Shown here: positions 49,066 through 59,629 of the stretch, piece by piece
How positions within the stretch are numbered: position 1 is the stretch's first letter
Layout of the letters: each line of letters begins with the position of its first letter
The notes under the pieces: model-generated
The model's input: the letters and a program-made list of their open reading frames with translations, nothing else
Told to the model about the DNA's origin: nothing
The model's database searches: none
Program-made: the position numbers and the translations under genes
Assembly: GCA_018136815.1 (NCBI GenBank)
Contig: CM030931.1
Coordinates: 919,511 to 983,510, forward strand
Direction of reading: 5' to 3'
Length of the DNA: 64,000 bases
From: Isochrysis galbana
Lineage: Eukaryota; Haptophyta; Isochrysidales; Isochrysidaceae

Positions 49066-49339
49066 CTCTCCCGTCCATTTCACATGCCCGTCATTTGCCC
49101 TCCCCGTTCTCCCGATGAGCCCGTTCCGGGCTCCCCGGATGAACCGCGCGCCGCGCTAGCCGCCGGTGCGCCTCCGCGACTCGTTTCCAAAGAGGAAACG
49201 AGCTTCGCTCCGACATCGTGCTGTTTAAGTGAATGCCGCGAGCTTGTCGCCCGAACGCGATTCCAGCGGAGAGCCCTCGTGTATACTGTATTGATATTGA
49301 GTGATATCGGATATATATTGAAAAGACAAAGGGCACAGT

Positions 49340-49665
49340 TTCCCGCTTTCCCGCCTTTATCTGTCAAGACATGTCGGAAGCTCCGCCCTTGGAGGCAGCT
49401 CAAGAGGCGACCACGCACCAGACCACACAGCCACAGACACGTACGCACCACTAAGCAAGAAGGAGCAAGCATCGCGGGAGGCCGCCATATCCGTGCTCAC
49501 GGGACGATTCAGCTCGGTAAGGCAGGCCCTGCAGCAGTCAACGCTCTCCGAGGCGAGCGAGTACTGCACGTACAAAATTTTGAAAGAGCTGAAGGCCGAC
49601 CCCGCTGCGCGCGCACTCATTGATATGGACAAGGGTGAGAAGCAGCACCAATGCCACGCGTGAGG
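49340..49665 (+). CDS. Possible small or truncated gene, unrecognised
   Basis: The frame reads YAPLSKKEQASREAAISVLT, then FSSVRQALQQSTLSEASEYC and YKILKELKADPAARALIDMD. It looks like a real helical protein segment with balanced composition. An ATG at 49370 starts another frame (MSEAPPLEAAQEATT) that would need an intron or frame shift near 49430 to join. It is cut at 49665 by retroelement sequence (GTGAGGCGAGATTTTTT). No family recognised. Confidence 0.35.
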
Positions 49666-49830
49666 CGAGATTTTTTAAAGATTTTTTCCCGTCGGGTAAA
49701 AAAAGGTACCTCATGTTGCACCTTCTCAATAAGGGCGATGTCGGTGGTGAGGTAGCGGATACCGAGTCCGTAGTAGGTGTTAGCCGAGAATCTTCAAATG
49801 TGTTTTTAAAGTTTGCTCGAACCTTGCAAC
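49660..49830 (+). repeat. Family I and Family II 3' tails in series
   Basis: CCACGCGTGAGGCGAGATTT plus T-tract (49658-49689), then AGTAGGTGTTAGCCGAGAAT and CTTCAAATG plus T-tract (49771-49807). Confidence 0.6.
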
Positions 49831-49984
49831 ACTCAACACTAACACTTGCTCCGATAAGCAACATTTCCTGACTATGATGCCATCACTTCGTTTTCAAGCA
49901 AAGCAAAGCCGCTCCGCGCCTCTCTTGATAGCCCCTGGCCTATTTGGTATTCGTGGTCCCTTGCATATGCTTGCCGCCGGGCCT

Positions 49985-52900
49985 TCATCGTGTCTGGGAT
50001 CTCTCATTCGAATCTGATGCGCACCGGATAGACTCTAGGGTGCGCAGCTGGTGTAACAAATCATCGCACGACTCTAGTGCGAGCGTTACCAAAGACGCAG
50101 CAGCCTCTACGTTCTCGACATCGAGATCGGAAAAACCTTCAGGAGCAAGGCAGTCGTGCTTCCCGACGGCAACACCCCCGGCACTGCTGCTGTGGTTTGC
50201 CGGCTTGCCGGGTCCAAATTTGTTCACTAGAAGAATTGCTCCGAGGGCCGCATGGGGAGGTGTGCGCGAACGGAGAGGCATAGCCAGTACGGACCGGGTC
50301 TCGAAGGACGTGTGCTCCCATGCACATGCCCGATCGAGGATGGGATTGAAGTGGTGCGAGCTGTAAGCGTCTTTCTCCACCACTACAGAGCAAGTGCGCA
50401 CCGCCAGAGATGCCAGTCCCAACCGCGGTGCTCCTGCGACGATGGCGCCGCCGCGCATAGAGTCGTAAGAAGTGAAAATGAATGGCGAGGTTTGTGAATG
50501 TATAGAGGAGGGTACCTCGGGCCCACCCACGAGCTGCAGATTGACAATTCCACGCTCGGTGGTGGGGAATAGGAGGGCCAGCAATGCACGTTGGCTCCGC
50601 ATGGCGCGTGATAGAAGGGAGCAAATGTCGTTGGCAACGAGCGGCAGTTGCGACGCGGAAGTGAGCCGTGAGAGCAATGGGGCTAGCTTTGACAACATTG
50701 CACCGCGCCGCCAGGCGTCCTTTTGCGCATCCTGATGAGGGATAGCGGGAGAAGGAAAACAATCGAAAGGCTGATTTAGGGGGCCGAATTTAGCAGTCAA
50801 GGAGAGTGAAGGAGCACTCCGCGTATCGTGCAATTCTACAATCTGCTGCGCTCCGCTCCAGCATAGGTGTTAAAGATCTCGTCAAGGCAGAGCTCCCGAC
50901 GCGTCTCAGACTACCTATATGTGATACGGCCCCGAACCCGAGCCTGGAGATGCAGGGCATGCCAAGTCAAGTCAGCCGAGAGCGCTTTAGCTTCTCGCAC
51001 CTGAAGGACTGCCCCCATCTTCATGCGGATCTGGAACCGCTGCATTGAGCGCATTTGAATGACTCTTCGGATGGCTCCAACCCATACAGCACGGGCGCCC
51101 GCGCGTCGGGCAGCAGCGCGGCCAGCACGTGCGCGTTCGAGGTGGAGTTGCAACGCAGCACCAAGAAAGCGAAGAAGTACGACATCCCTAAGAGCACGGG
51201 GACGGGAAGATATATGGCAAAGAAACATTTGAGATGAGCACATTGAAACACAGCCGGCTTCCCATGTTGAATCCGACTTGTCGACAGCAGCCGAGACACT
51301 TGCGGGCTAGCATCACAGAACAGCGATTTGTCGTACCGATGGGTATGCTGAGTGCCCTCTCTTGAAATAAGATGCCAAAGTGCCACGATTTCTCCGTTGG
51401 CACCCGTGACAGGCAAGCATATCATCTCGCGCGAAGACTCCGATGCCCTTACACCCGTTCCCACCTTGCACTTAGATGCTTTGCAGTCGACGGCTGCCAT
51501 CCTCGACTCTAGCCCGGAGGATGCCGCGCCCGCTTGGGATGCAGGGTCATCCGAGGCCATGTCCACTAGCTTACTCATAGAGTGCTCCTCTTCTGTTCGA
51601 TCTTCCGCGTTGTTGCTACCAAGGATGTGTAGTACTTCCAACGCCTCAACATTTGAGAGAAGGGCGGATGACAACTACAAGGTGTGGAGGTAGCGATGAA
51701 GAGTGGGGCAGAAGAGGATTAAAGACTAAAGCCGCTTGGGCCCCCATCGCCCATCGAATTAGATGCACGCGCAAATATTGCACAACGGAGAAATGAGTGT
51801 AGAGCCGATTCGCGAGGTCCAATTGCGCTCACCTGTCCTGTGGAACAGGCACGAGACGTTACCTTGATGATATTTATAGGAATTCTTCGACCGTGCACTC
51901 GAGGGTCAACAAGGCCCCTTTCGCCTCGAGCCATCGCTCCGAGCGTTTTATCATTGAGGCCATGTCGTGCCTCTTGCTCCGCTAAATCCGGGAGAAGCCG
52001 CCAAGTTCCGGCACGGCATATGGTGCGTGCCGTCATGGATTGCCCTGCCGACGTGTCGAGTAACCAGATGCTCGCCTCCCATGCACCCTCCAGGGCTTCA
52101 CAAGCGCGCAGCAAGCCGCGAGGGTCGATTTGAGCCCCGACGCTAGAGATCAGTCCGCTGCCCCATGTGCGCGTTGCTGCACGTTGCAACGGTGTTTGGT
52201 TCGTGCCCGGCCAATGTCCCGGCCTACCCGTCAAACCCGCTGCCGGCACAAAGGGCGTTGGCAAAGAGAGACCGAGCAGACCAAGTAGATGTTCGAGTGA
52301 GGATTGGTGCGATTCGGAGAGCCGCGCAATGGAAGGTGATTGCATACACTCGCTAGTCGTTGCGGTAGGCAGCTCCGCCGCAACCCGTCCCGAAGGTGCC
52401 ATGGAGGAGGAGCCGCCACTATTCCCTGGCAAGATGCGAGAGCGCTGCGTGGATGCCACAGCGGTGGGAGGAGGCCGGAAGCGGGCATTGGCGGCAATCG
52501 CGGTGGAGCGAGCAGGCGCGGGCATCGATGCGCGTGAGAGCATCCCGAGGACTCCGCTCAGCCAGCGTGCAATGACTCGAATGACACGCACGTCTTCTAG
52601 CGAAAAAAAATTACCCCTGTCGGTCAAGCTGACGTCCGCATCCACGTCCACCAGCTGTGGGCCCACCAGTTGGAGGACGCCCCTAAGCTCCGCTTTAGCC
52701 GCGGAGCGTCCCTTAGGCGTCTTCCCAAGGAGAGGCACCGTGCACGATGGCACGCCCTCCATGTGACGACCGTCAATAGCAGCGGAGTATCGACGGTCCG
52801 ACGCGGAGTTGGAGAGGAGACAACGAACCCGCATGAGGGCAACGCTGCCGACGATGCCGTCACCTAGCTTGGCCTACGCAGCAAGGGCGTGTGGGACTTA

Positions 52901-54780
52901 GAGGGGGCATGTGAGGGCTTGAATACAATGCTATGGCGTGGGTGATGCTATTGACACGCGTGATGCGAGGCGCGAGCCGTGGTCTGTAAGGGACGGGGTT
53001 TGAGTGAACGAGGCGCTTGCTCAATCAAGATCGAGCCTTTCTTTTCGGACTCCGAGGAGCCAGCCAAGAGTGATCTACTGACTGGGAGAGGTGGTGGCGA
53101 CAACTAAATGTCGCTCAGGGCGTGAGAGGCCTTCCGGGATCTCACCTCGGTCGCTAGCCCCGCCCACTTGTCAACATGGGAACGCAGTATGGTGAAAGGG
53201 TAACCACTCGTGCCTGCTGCCTCGGCTGTCCATAGTCGTACCGCTGTCGCGCCTGGCACGCATGCGAGAATCAACTTTTCGGCACGCAGCTGCACGACAT
53301 GAGCAAGTGCATGCGCGGAATCCACCTCCTCATGGACGAAGCTCATCTGCATCAGCTCGACGAGAGCTGCGACACGACTCATCGATGTGAGCGGCGACTC
53401 CATTGTAGTAGTATATGTGGCCGATGAACTGGCAGACATTGGGTACTCCGCACATTCGCTCGTCCGACAGTCCGAGTCCAAACCATCAACACGGATCCTA
53501 TCTTGATCATCTGTCGAGGTGCAAGCAAGTGGCGATGAGGCCGCCGGTCCCTCCCCACCACTGAGAACCTGATCGAGGAGCGGTATGCGTCTTAAAGAGC
53601 GGACAAGGCTTTGTTCACCGAAACTCAGCATGGAGTTCGAGTCAGACGAGCCATCGAATGCGCGCGACGGGGGTTGCAAATGGATAGCCGGTTTCCTGGT
53701 CTCCATGAAGGCGCGCGCGGCTGCGCGCGACCAGTGAAACCGCGCTCCATGCGGTGCCGACCCATTCACCTCGGCGTCCGCAAAAGAGCTGTTTGCCATA
53801 GTAAGCTCAGCAATCAAAGAGTCGGCTTCCTCCGGGTTTGAGGCTGCAGCGATCAGAGCCCACACCGAAGATGAGCTGTTCCGTCGATGATGGGCCGACG
53901 AAGCCCGATTGGCGGAGGCGGCACGCTGAGCAGAGCGATCAGGGGAGGCCGTGTGAACCCTGCCTGGTGCTGCACGGTGGCGGTGCACGAGGCTTCCGGC
54001 ACTGGTGCTCGTGCGCATCGACACTGGGGAAGCAGTGGCTGGACGCAGACGTGGCCCTGCGCCCCGCTGACTAGCGCCACCGGCGGTGCCGATGAACGAG
54101 CTTGTGACTCCACCTACCCCGCCGATGCCTATGCCGCCGATGGCATCGCTGGGGCCAGACTTGCGCGTGGTTGGTGTGGTCGGCCTATTGGTGCAATGAG
54201 GCACAGAGATCTGGCCCGAGGTGCGCGCGTGAGCGGCCCATCTGCAGGAGGCGCTTGCACCGGCCTGCTGCTCACTGGGTGCGTGGGCGAAAGGAAGCAA
54301 CACAGCCGAGTTGGAGGGCTTAAGGCTGCACGCAAGATGCTTCTCTGCTGGCTCGACATGCGGAACGTGCGACATCGAGATCCAGCTGCCGCCAGATCGG
54401 GCGTCGCGGAAGGAGCCAGGTAGCGCTGAGGCGGGCGTCTGCACTTCGTCCATCTTTCCGTACTCGTTCATGTAGATCCGAAACTCCTCGGGCATCTCCA
54501 GGCCAAACTCGGCACTCTGCGGCGGCCTCTCAGCTGGCTCTGGCTCGTCGGAGCGGCGCATTGCACACCCGGCCGCTCCGTGGCGGTTAGGAGGAGCGAG
54601 CCACGGGCGTGGGTAGGCCGAGAGAGCGCACGTCCCCAGGGCAAAGCAGATCGGGGCGGAGGTGGAGCTGGGGGGGAAGAGCGTGCGGGTCGGTGCGATC
54701 TGGGGGCGCGGGCCGGGGCGGGCGGCAGCGGCGGGGAGGCGGAAGTTGGTCGTCTCATCTCTTTCGTTCTCAGTTTTCAA
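49985..54780 (-). CDS. Multi-GAF-domain protein, 5 exons
   Basis: Exons on the minus strand: 54780-53146, 52873-51863, 51674-51337, 51187-51001, 50731-49985. All junctions are GT-AG and in phase, giving about 1305 residues. The N-terminal 400 residues are Ser/Pro/Gly-rich and disordered. GAF domain 1 spans exons 1-2 (ALAHVVQLRAEKLI, KLGDGIVGSVAL, VLQLVG, FSLEDVRVIRVIARWLSGVL). GAF 2 spans exons 2-3 (ASIWLLDTS through ICLPVTGANGEIVALWHLIS). GAF 3 fills exon 5 (LALLFPTTERGIVNLQLVGG, TRSVLAMPLR, LGAILLVNK, FSDLDVENVEAAASLVTLAL). GAF domains bind cyclic nucleotides or other small ligands or mediate dimerisation. No kinase, cyclase or phosphodiesterase domain is fused, so it may be a sensor or scaffold. 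The start could be internal (MRRSDEPEP, about 54561). A palindrome cluster lies just upstream. Confidence 0.85.
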
Positions 54781-54812
54781 GTAAATAAGGGTGTCAGTGA
54801 TTTTTTGTATGT

Positions 54813-54935
54813 GTTACCCCCCAGGAGCCAACGCCCCCCGATAGCTATCGGGGGGAAATTTCCTCCCGATCGCCAACAGCCCCCCCGATAGCTATCGGGG
54901 GACCGAGAAAATCCCCCGAGAGCCTATCGGGGAAT
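54813..54935. repeat. GATAGCTATC palindrome cluster, copy 2
   Basis: GTTACCCCCCAGGAGCCAAC, then CCCCCGATAGCTATCGGGGG, a GGAAATTTCC palindrome, CCCGATCGCCAACAGCC and a second CCCCCGATAGCTATCGGGGG. Same order as 25919-26015. It begins about 30 bp upstream of the GAF gene start and is fused on its other side to the ORF1 of the next element. Confidence 0.88.
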
Positions 54936-56205
54936 TTCCATTCCCCGGGCCCTTCCTTAGTGAGGATCTTGGTCCTTTCTTGATTTCCTTGGAGAAAGTA
55001 GAAGCCCTGGTTTTCGACCGCCTTGGCGAGTGAGCTGATTGTGATAAGGCTTTTCAGCTCAAATTTGTAATTGCGCACCACCAGGTGCGCCGAGACGTCT
55101 TGGAAAGCGCCGGCTACCGCTTTGTCGGATGCCCGGGGGAGCCCCTTGAGCTTTTCGTCTAGAGTTTGGTATTTGACCGCTATCGGGCACGGGATGCCCG
55201 CCTTGCGAAAGTCGGCTACGTCTTTGTACATCTCGCGAAATTGATTTGCGCAATCCGCCGTAACGAGTATTTCCCATGGGCCGGAGGCGCTCTTAGATAA
55301 GAAGTCGGGCTCCAGGTCGACGCCTTCCAGTTTGTTAAGGTGTGCTACGATGGCAGCCAAAGTCTCTTCGTCCTTGGCCTTGTGGCCCTTCTCGTACGCC
55401 GTGAAGGAGATGATGATTTTATGGGAGTTTGGAAACTCGGCCTCTTCCTCGAGCTCAGGCTCGAGGTCTTCGTCGAGGAGGGCCACCTGTGTGGCCGTGG
55501 AGGGAGACATGGTTAGTCCTTTGTTTGGTCGTGTTTCTCTAGGGCCCAATGGGCTCAATGTGCCTTCAGCGCTGCCGCTACCTCTCAAGGGTTTTGTGTG
55601 GGGTGTATATTGTGTTGGCCCAATTTCGTGTTGGTGTTGGTGTTCGTTGTCGTTGTGGTGGGCCTCTGGGGCCGGTGTCGTGCTCGTCACCCTGGCGCCC
55701 GAGACGCGGCCTTCTGCCCGTCCTTCGTCGTCGCTGGAGAGTGTCTCTCCGGTGTCGTCCTCTCTGTTGTCCCTGTCCCCCTTGTTGGGGGCCCAAAGCT
55801 GTTCAGTGTCCTTGACTTTTGTCGACATACCCCCATGGGGGTCGTGTCCATGATGGTGCCGGGCCAGCCCCTCGTGCCGGAGCACGAGGGCGGTACCGCG
55901 GCTGTGTAGGGGCCAGGCCCGGAGGCCTTCCCTGTTGGATCGTCCATCTTGTGTGGTGTGGCTGGGGTGGCTGTGTGGAGTGATGTGGGTGTGCTGCATG
56001 CTGGCTGCTGCCAGCATGCAGGCTGTTGTGCCTCCGTTCTCGGGGGTGCGCGGGCGCGGCCCGCGGTCGGGCGGGTCGTCTTGACGCGGTCGCTTCGGCG
56101 ACAGTGGCGTGTCCATGAACGCTTCGTCCATGGCGGCGAGGGCGGCGGCAGCGAGGGCGGGAGGCGGCGCGCGCTCCATGACCCTATCAGTTTACTGATA
56201 GTTGT
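54936..56205 (-). mobile_element. Family I element with long ORF1 (444 codons)
   Basis: The minus-strand hairpin CTATCAGT-TT-ACTGATAG (56184-56201, as plus) is followed by the ATG at 56179. The ORF starts MERAPPPALAAAAL and runs open for 444 codons to 54845, the last 25 or so codons lying in the palindrome cluster. The first half is Pro/Thr/His-rich and disordered. The second half is compact: IIISFTAYEKGHKAKDEETL, VDLEPDFLSK, REMYKDVADFRKAGIPCPI, FELKSLITISSLAKAVENQG. It is probably an ORF1 nucleic-acid-binding protein of a non-LTR element, but no named domain is recognised. Being open, it is the youngest-looking copy here. Its true C-terminus may be lost to the fusion. Confidence 0.6.
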
Positions 56206-56575
56206 GGTGTGCGCCTCTCATGTCAGGAGATCCTTTTGTGGTAGGTTTGTGCTTTGGCAGTGCTGTGCGCCTCCGACGTGAGGACATCTTCTTGTGAGCG
56301 GTCTGTGCTTGTCACTCGCACCCGGTAGGTGGGTGGTGGGTGGTGTGCGCCTCCCATGTCAGGAGTCAGGAGATCCTCTTGTGGTAGGTTTGCGCTTTGG
56401 CAGTGATGTGCGCTCTCACGTCAGGAGATCCTCTTGTGGTAGGTTTGCGCTTTGCTAGTGGTGTGCGGTGTGCACCTCCCATGTCAGGAGATCCTCTTGT
56501 GGTGGTTGGTAGGTTTGCGCTCTTGGGAGTGATGAGTGATGTGCGCCTCCCATGTGCATGCACGCTAATTCATTT
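56206..56575. repeat. Minisatellite, about six units of 56-80 bp
   Basis: Units open with TGTGCGCCTCCCATGTCAGG and continue AGATCCTCTTGTGGTAGGTT, TGCGCTTTGGCAGTG. Length varies through small insertions. It is bounded on each side by an identical Family I 5' end in the same orientation (56160-56205 and 56578-56625). Confidence 0.88.
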
Positions 56576-56577
56576 AC

Positions 56578-56625
56578 CAGGGCGGCGGCGCGCGCTCCAT
56601 GACCCTATCAGTTTACTGATAGTTG
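56578..56625 (-). repeat. Family I 5' end, minus strand, second copy
   Basis: The perfect hairpin at 56605-56622 and the ATGG at 56600 (minus) repeat the start of the ORF1 element across the minisatellite. Confidence 0.8.
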
Positions 56626-57080
56626 AAGCTGTTCACCGTCAACCAGAGAAGGTTTTTGGGTGGTGATGAGCTTCAGTTGTGGCGAGAATTCGACGCTCGA
56701 CGCGCCGGCTGCGCGTGGACGACGACAGTGCTCGTTGGCCCCATTGAGAAGCGTGGGATCCAACACCTGCTCCCTTGAGCGGGTTCGGGGATTCGAACAA
56801 CTCATTTTGCTTGAAAAATTGTTTGGTGTCTGTGTTTGGTCCAACCTTGTGTTGGGTGAAGAAATCCGGAGAACGCGCGCTCAGTCGCGCGCAGAGGAGG
56901 GACGAACTCCTCTCGGCGGGGTACCATGTTTAGCCCAACGCATCTTGGGCCCAGTGACTGTGAGTAGAGCAATGTAGATCAGAGTAACCATTGAAGGCTA
57001 GCTAGCGCGACAAGCCAATAACGGTGCGACGACGTCGATGACGTCACCCCTCGGGAATAGTAACCCCTACAAAACAACTC
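56626..57080. other. Upstream region of the sulfotransferase-like gene
   Basis: A GGGATTCGAAC stretch at 56788 resembles a Pol III box B in reverse, but no matching box A is seen. GACGACGTCGATGACGTCACC at 57030-57050 holds two CRE-like TGACGTC half-palindromes about 60 bp before the start codon. No other gene. Confidence 0.4.
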
Positions 57081-58277
57081 ATGTTAAACAGAACTAATTC
57101 TTTGACGGTCTGGTCGTCTGGTCGGGCGCGAGGCGTGGCGCGCGTGTGGTGTTTGGCGCGGCTCGCGGCGGGCAGTCGGCGGGCGCCGCCGATGAAACCG
57201 TGCGACAGCGTTTGGAACGGGACGCACGCGCTGTGCGGGCCCGCGCTGCTGATCCCCGGCCTGGGCAAGTGCGGCACTAACGCCATCGCAAACTATCTCG
57301 CCCTCCACCCTCGCGTCAAGCTCACCAACCAGAGCGAGGTGATGTTCGACCCTCGCGACGTGCCGGTCGACGCCCTCGTCCGGCAGCACAACCCGGGAGT
57401 GGGGCCAGACGACCCTTACGTGTGGGTGATGAAACACCCGGGGCTCGAGAATCGCCACGCCTCCGTCCTAGCCCGCCGGCTCCGCCAGGCTTACCCCTCC
57501 GCCTCGGTCGCGCTTGCGCTGTGCGATCCTGCGCAGCGGGCTTTCCGCTTCTTCATCTACTTCCTCGAGCACGAGCTGCGACTGCACGGCCAGCGCGCCA
57601 CCTTCACCAAGTTTGCGCAGATAACTCTGAGAAGGAGGTATAACGCCACGGTCGAGGAGCTTTACTCAAGTATCATCGGCATGCGGACCAACTGTGTGCG
57701 CTCCGAACCTGCGAAACGGCTCATTGCGGCGCTGCGCAATGATGGCTACGTGATCCCCCCTAATTGGCTGCTCGAGGACTCGTGGGACCCGCTTGGCCAC
57801 GGCGTCTGCGATCCAATCCTTGCGAAGGACTCGCGCCTCGACCGCTGGGTCGAGGATTGGCTTGACGCAGGGTATGTGGTGAACGAGACGCTCGCTGCTG
57901 TCTTCATGGAGTCATGGTCGACCCAGGGGCAGCCCATGATCCGGCGGCTGCTACACATCATGCATCTGCCCGAGAGCGAGTATCCATGGGAGCGCGCGGC
58001 AGTCATCTTCACGCAACGTGTCTACGACAGCGAGGCTCGCCGGCGCTACTTTAAGAAGGGTGCGCCTGACATGGACGTTGCCCGACCGCTCATGCACCAC
58101 CAATGCGGGTCGATGACTCGACTACTCGGCGAGCGGCCGCCTTGGTGCCGGCAGCTGCATGGCCGCCTTGGGGTGGATGTGGGAGTGGCCAGCTCAGGCC
58201 GGCGAAACGAACGCGGCGCCAGACGGCGCAGGAGCGACTCCGCTTCCGAGCATGAAGAGCTCCGCACGGCGCAATGA
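57081..58277 (+). CDS. Sulfotransferase-like protein
   Basis: Single-exon frame, 398 residues. Residues about 55-76 (LLIPGLGKCGTNAIANYLAL then HP) fit the 5'-phosphosulfate-binding loop of PAPS sulfotransferases, with the Lys of the GxGKCGT motif in place. Residues about 135-155 (SVALALCDPAQRAFRFFIYF) fit the 3'-phosphate motif (R.P..R..S.Y), though the Arg-Asp and Ser positions are altered. The later half has EDWLDAGYVVNETLAAVFME and LLHIMHLPE, as in related carbohydrate or lipid sulfotransferases. Such enzymes act in the Golgi, but no clear signal anchor is visible at the N-terminus. A second start, Met-38 (57192), would give a tidier N-terminus. Substrate unknown. Confidence 0.7.
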   Translation: MLNRTNSLTVWSSGRARGVARVWCLARLAAGSRRAPPMKPCDSVWNGTHALCGPALLIPGLGKCGTNAIANYLALHPRVKLTNQSEVMFDPRDVPVDALVRQHNPGVGPDDPYVWVMKHPGLENRHASVLARRLRQAYPSASVALALCDPAQRAFRFFIYFLEHELRLHGQRATFTKFAQITLRRRYNATVEELYSSIIGMRTNCVRSEPAKRLIAALRNDGYVIPPNWLLEDSWDPLGHGVCDPILAKDSRLDRWVEDWLDAGYVVNETLAAVFMESWSTQGQPMIRRLLHIMHLPESEYPWERAAVIFTQRVYDSEARRRYFKKGAPDMDVARPLMHHQCGSMTRLLGERPPWCRQLHGRLGVDVGVASSGRRNERGARRRRSDSASEHEELRTAQ

Positions 58278-58689
58278 GCGCACCTATCCTCGTTATTATC
58301 ACCCATTTCGAGCCATCCCATGGGCTCACACGTATGGAGGCTGTGATAGCTCTCGGCCAGTGCTGCCATGCAGCCATGGTGAAGCAGCTCAATGATGCTG
58401 ATGTTTGTTGAGCTAACGACCGACATGAATATTGTGAGGTGTACGACTACATGCGATCCTTGACTCTAATCCAACCACTGCCTCTTGACCTCTAACCGTC
58501 TTTCTTTTGTCACTCACCGCCTGCTTTTACTGTAGACACTCTCCTCTCAGAAGAACTCCGGCTCATGTCACGTGCCCCTGTTTCAGCCATTCGATAAAGT
58601 TTGCGAGTAGCGATTGCGGCAGCGGAAGAGAGCCTGGAACCTAAGGTTGAGGTTCCTTCTTTTTGGTTTTACCCCATGCTCGTGCTATA
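58278..58689. other. 3' flank of sulfotransferase-like gene, no gene seen
   Basis: Ordinary composition. No ORF, repeat or RNA gene supported. Confidence 0.4.
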
Positions 58690-58730
58690 AAAATACTTCT
58701 TGAAGAATCAGGGCTACTCACTCACCTATA
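58690..58730 (-). repeat. LINE Family II 3' tail, minus strand
   Basis: On the minus strand: GTGAGTAGCCCTGATTCTTC, then AAGAAGTATTTTT, a diverged version of the Family II end. Confidence 0.5.
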
Positions 58731-58742
58731 TGGCTATTGGGG

Positions 58743-59155
58743 CCAACTAAATCTATGGTTGGTTCGCATGGGGGAGGGCACGCTCCCTCCCCCCTCTCCC
58801 GGCCCCTGCGGATGGGGGGAGGGAACCACGCGCCCCCCTGCCTCGCCACTTGCCACTTGGCAGATAGAGGGTAGAGGGTCGATCGCGGATACGACAACAT
58901 CCCCTCCTCCGCGATACGGGCCCCTTGGGCGCGCCTGTGGGATACCCTACACACTAACGTAGTACATAATGTATTTAAAGGTGGTGCCTTTACGACACCC
59001 TATAGTAAATAAAGAAGAATGCTCAGCGTATGTCGAGCACCTACCAGAAGCTTTCATGCACGAAGGCCGTAGGGATAGAGCAAATATGCTACGTGTAGGT
59101 AGTGGTTCCATGCGCTGCGAGTGCGGTAAGAATATTATGAAGTTTTATTTGGCAC
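58743..59155 (+). mobile_element. Short Family I element with both ends, about 410 bp
   Basis: 5' hairpin CCAACTA / TGGTTGG (58743-58762), ATGG at 58768. The 3' end GTGCGGTAAGAATATTATGA plus a T-rich tail lies at 59123-59155. Inside, 58965-59015 could encode HNVFKGGAFTTPYSK, related to a segment of the 21.5-kb copy. Deleted relative to elements A and B. Confidence 0.7.
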
Positions 59156-59199
59156 CAGGAAAGAGATTCGCAGACAACCTACTTTTATAAGTGGGGGTC

Positions 59200-59400
59200 A
59201 ATTAGGGGTAGGCCATAATATGTACATATCGTACTACATATTTGGGTACGATTCTGGCAAACTGATATGTCGACATATTTACCACATGTTTGGGTGGCAC
59301 GGGCCCGGGCGCCGGTACATATTTGGGCGGGAGCCAGCGGGATAAAGGGGGGGGCGCGGGGGGGCGCGCGGGGGGGGGGGGGGGGGGGCGAGGAGCGGGC
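59200..59400. repeat. ACATATTTGGG repeats and a G-tract
   Basis: ATATGTACATAT, ACATATTTGGGTACG, ATGTCGACATATTTACCACA and GTACATATTTGGGCGGG recur at 59218-59330. A G-rich block follows at 59346-59390. Similar ACATATTT repeats occur at 45263-45297. They may be subterminal repeats of the hAT remnant downstream. Confidence 0.55.
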
Positions 59401-59629
59401 GAGAGAGCATGCCAGGCGAGGCTCTCCCCCGGGCTTGCCGGCTTGCGCTGCCACGCCGGCCCGCGCGTCACGAATGCATTCGTGACATGCCACTCCGCCC
59501 CACCCTCGCCTTCAGGTGCCTAGCCAGCAAGCGTCGTCGCTCGGGCCGCGCCACGTCGCCCAGGAACAGCGCAAGCAGTTCCCCGGCGCGCGCGCCTGAG
59601 GGCTTCAAATCATTCTCTGTTCCCAACTT

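Noticed and set aside
50911-51243. Membrane protein on the minus strand at 51.0-51.2 kb
   Set aside because: The hydrophobic reading is the wrong frame; in the phase set by exon 3 and exon 5 of the GAF gene this is a helical linker.
56788-56800. A tRNA or tRNA-primer-binding site at GGGGATTCGAAC
   Set aside because: Resembles box B in reverse, but no box A lies at proper distance and no LTR pair was found.
57084-57458. Minus-strand ORF opposite the sulfotransferase-like gene
   Set aside because: Shadow of the GC-rich plus-strand coding sequence, without recognisable content.
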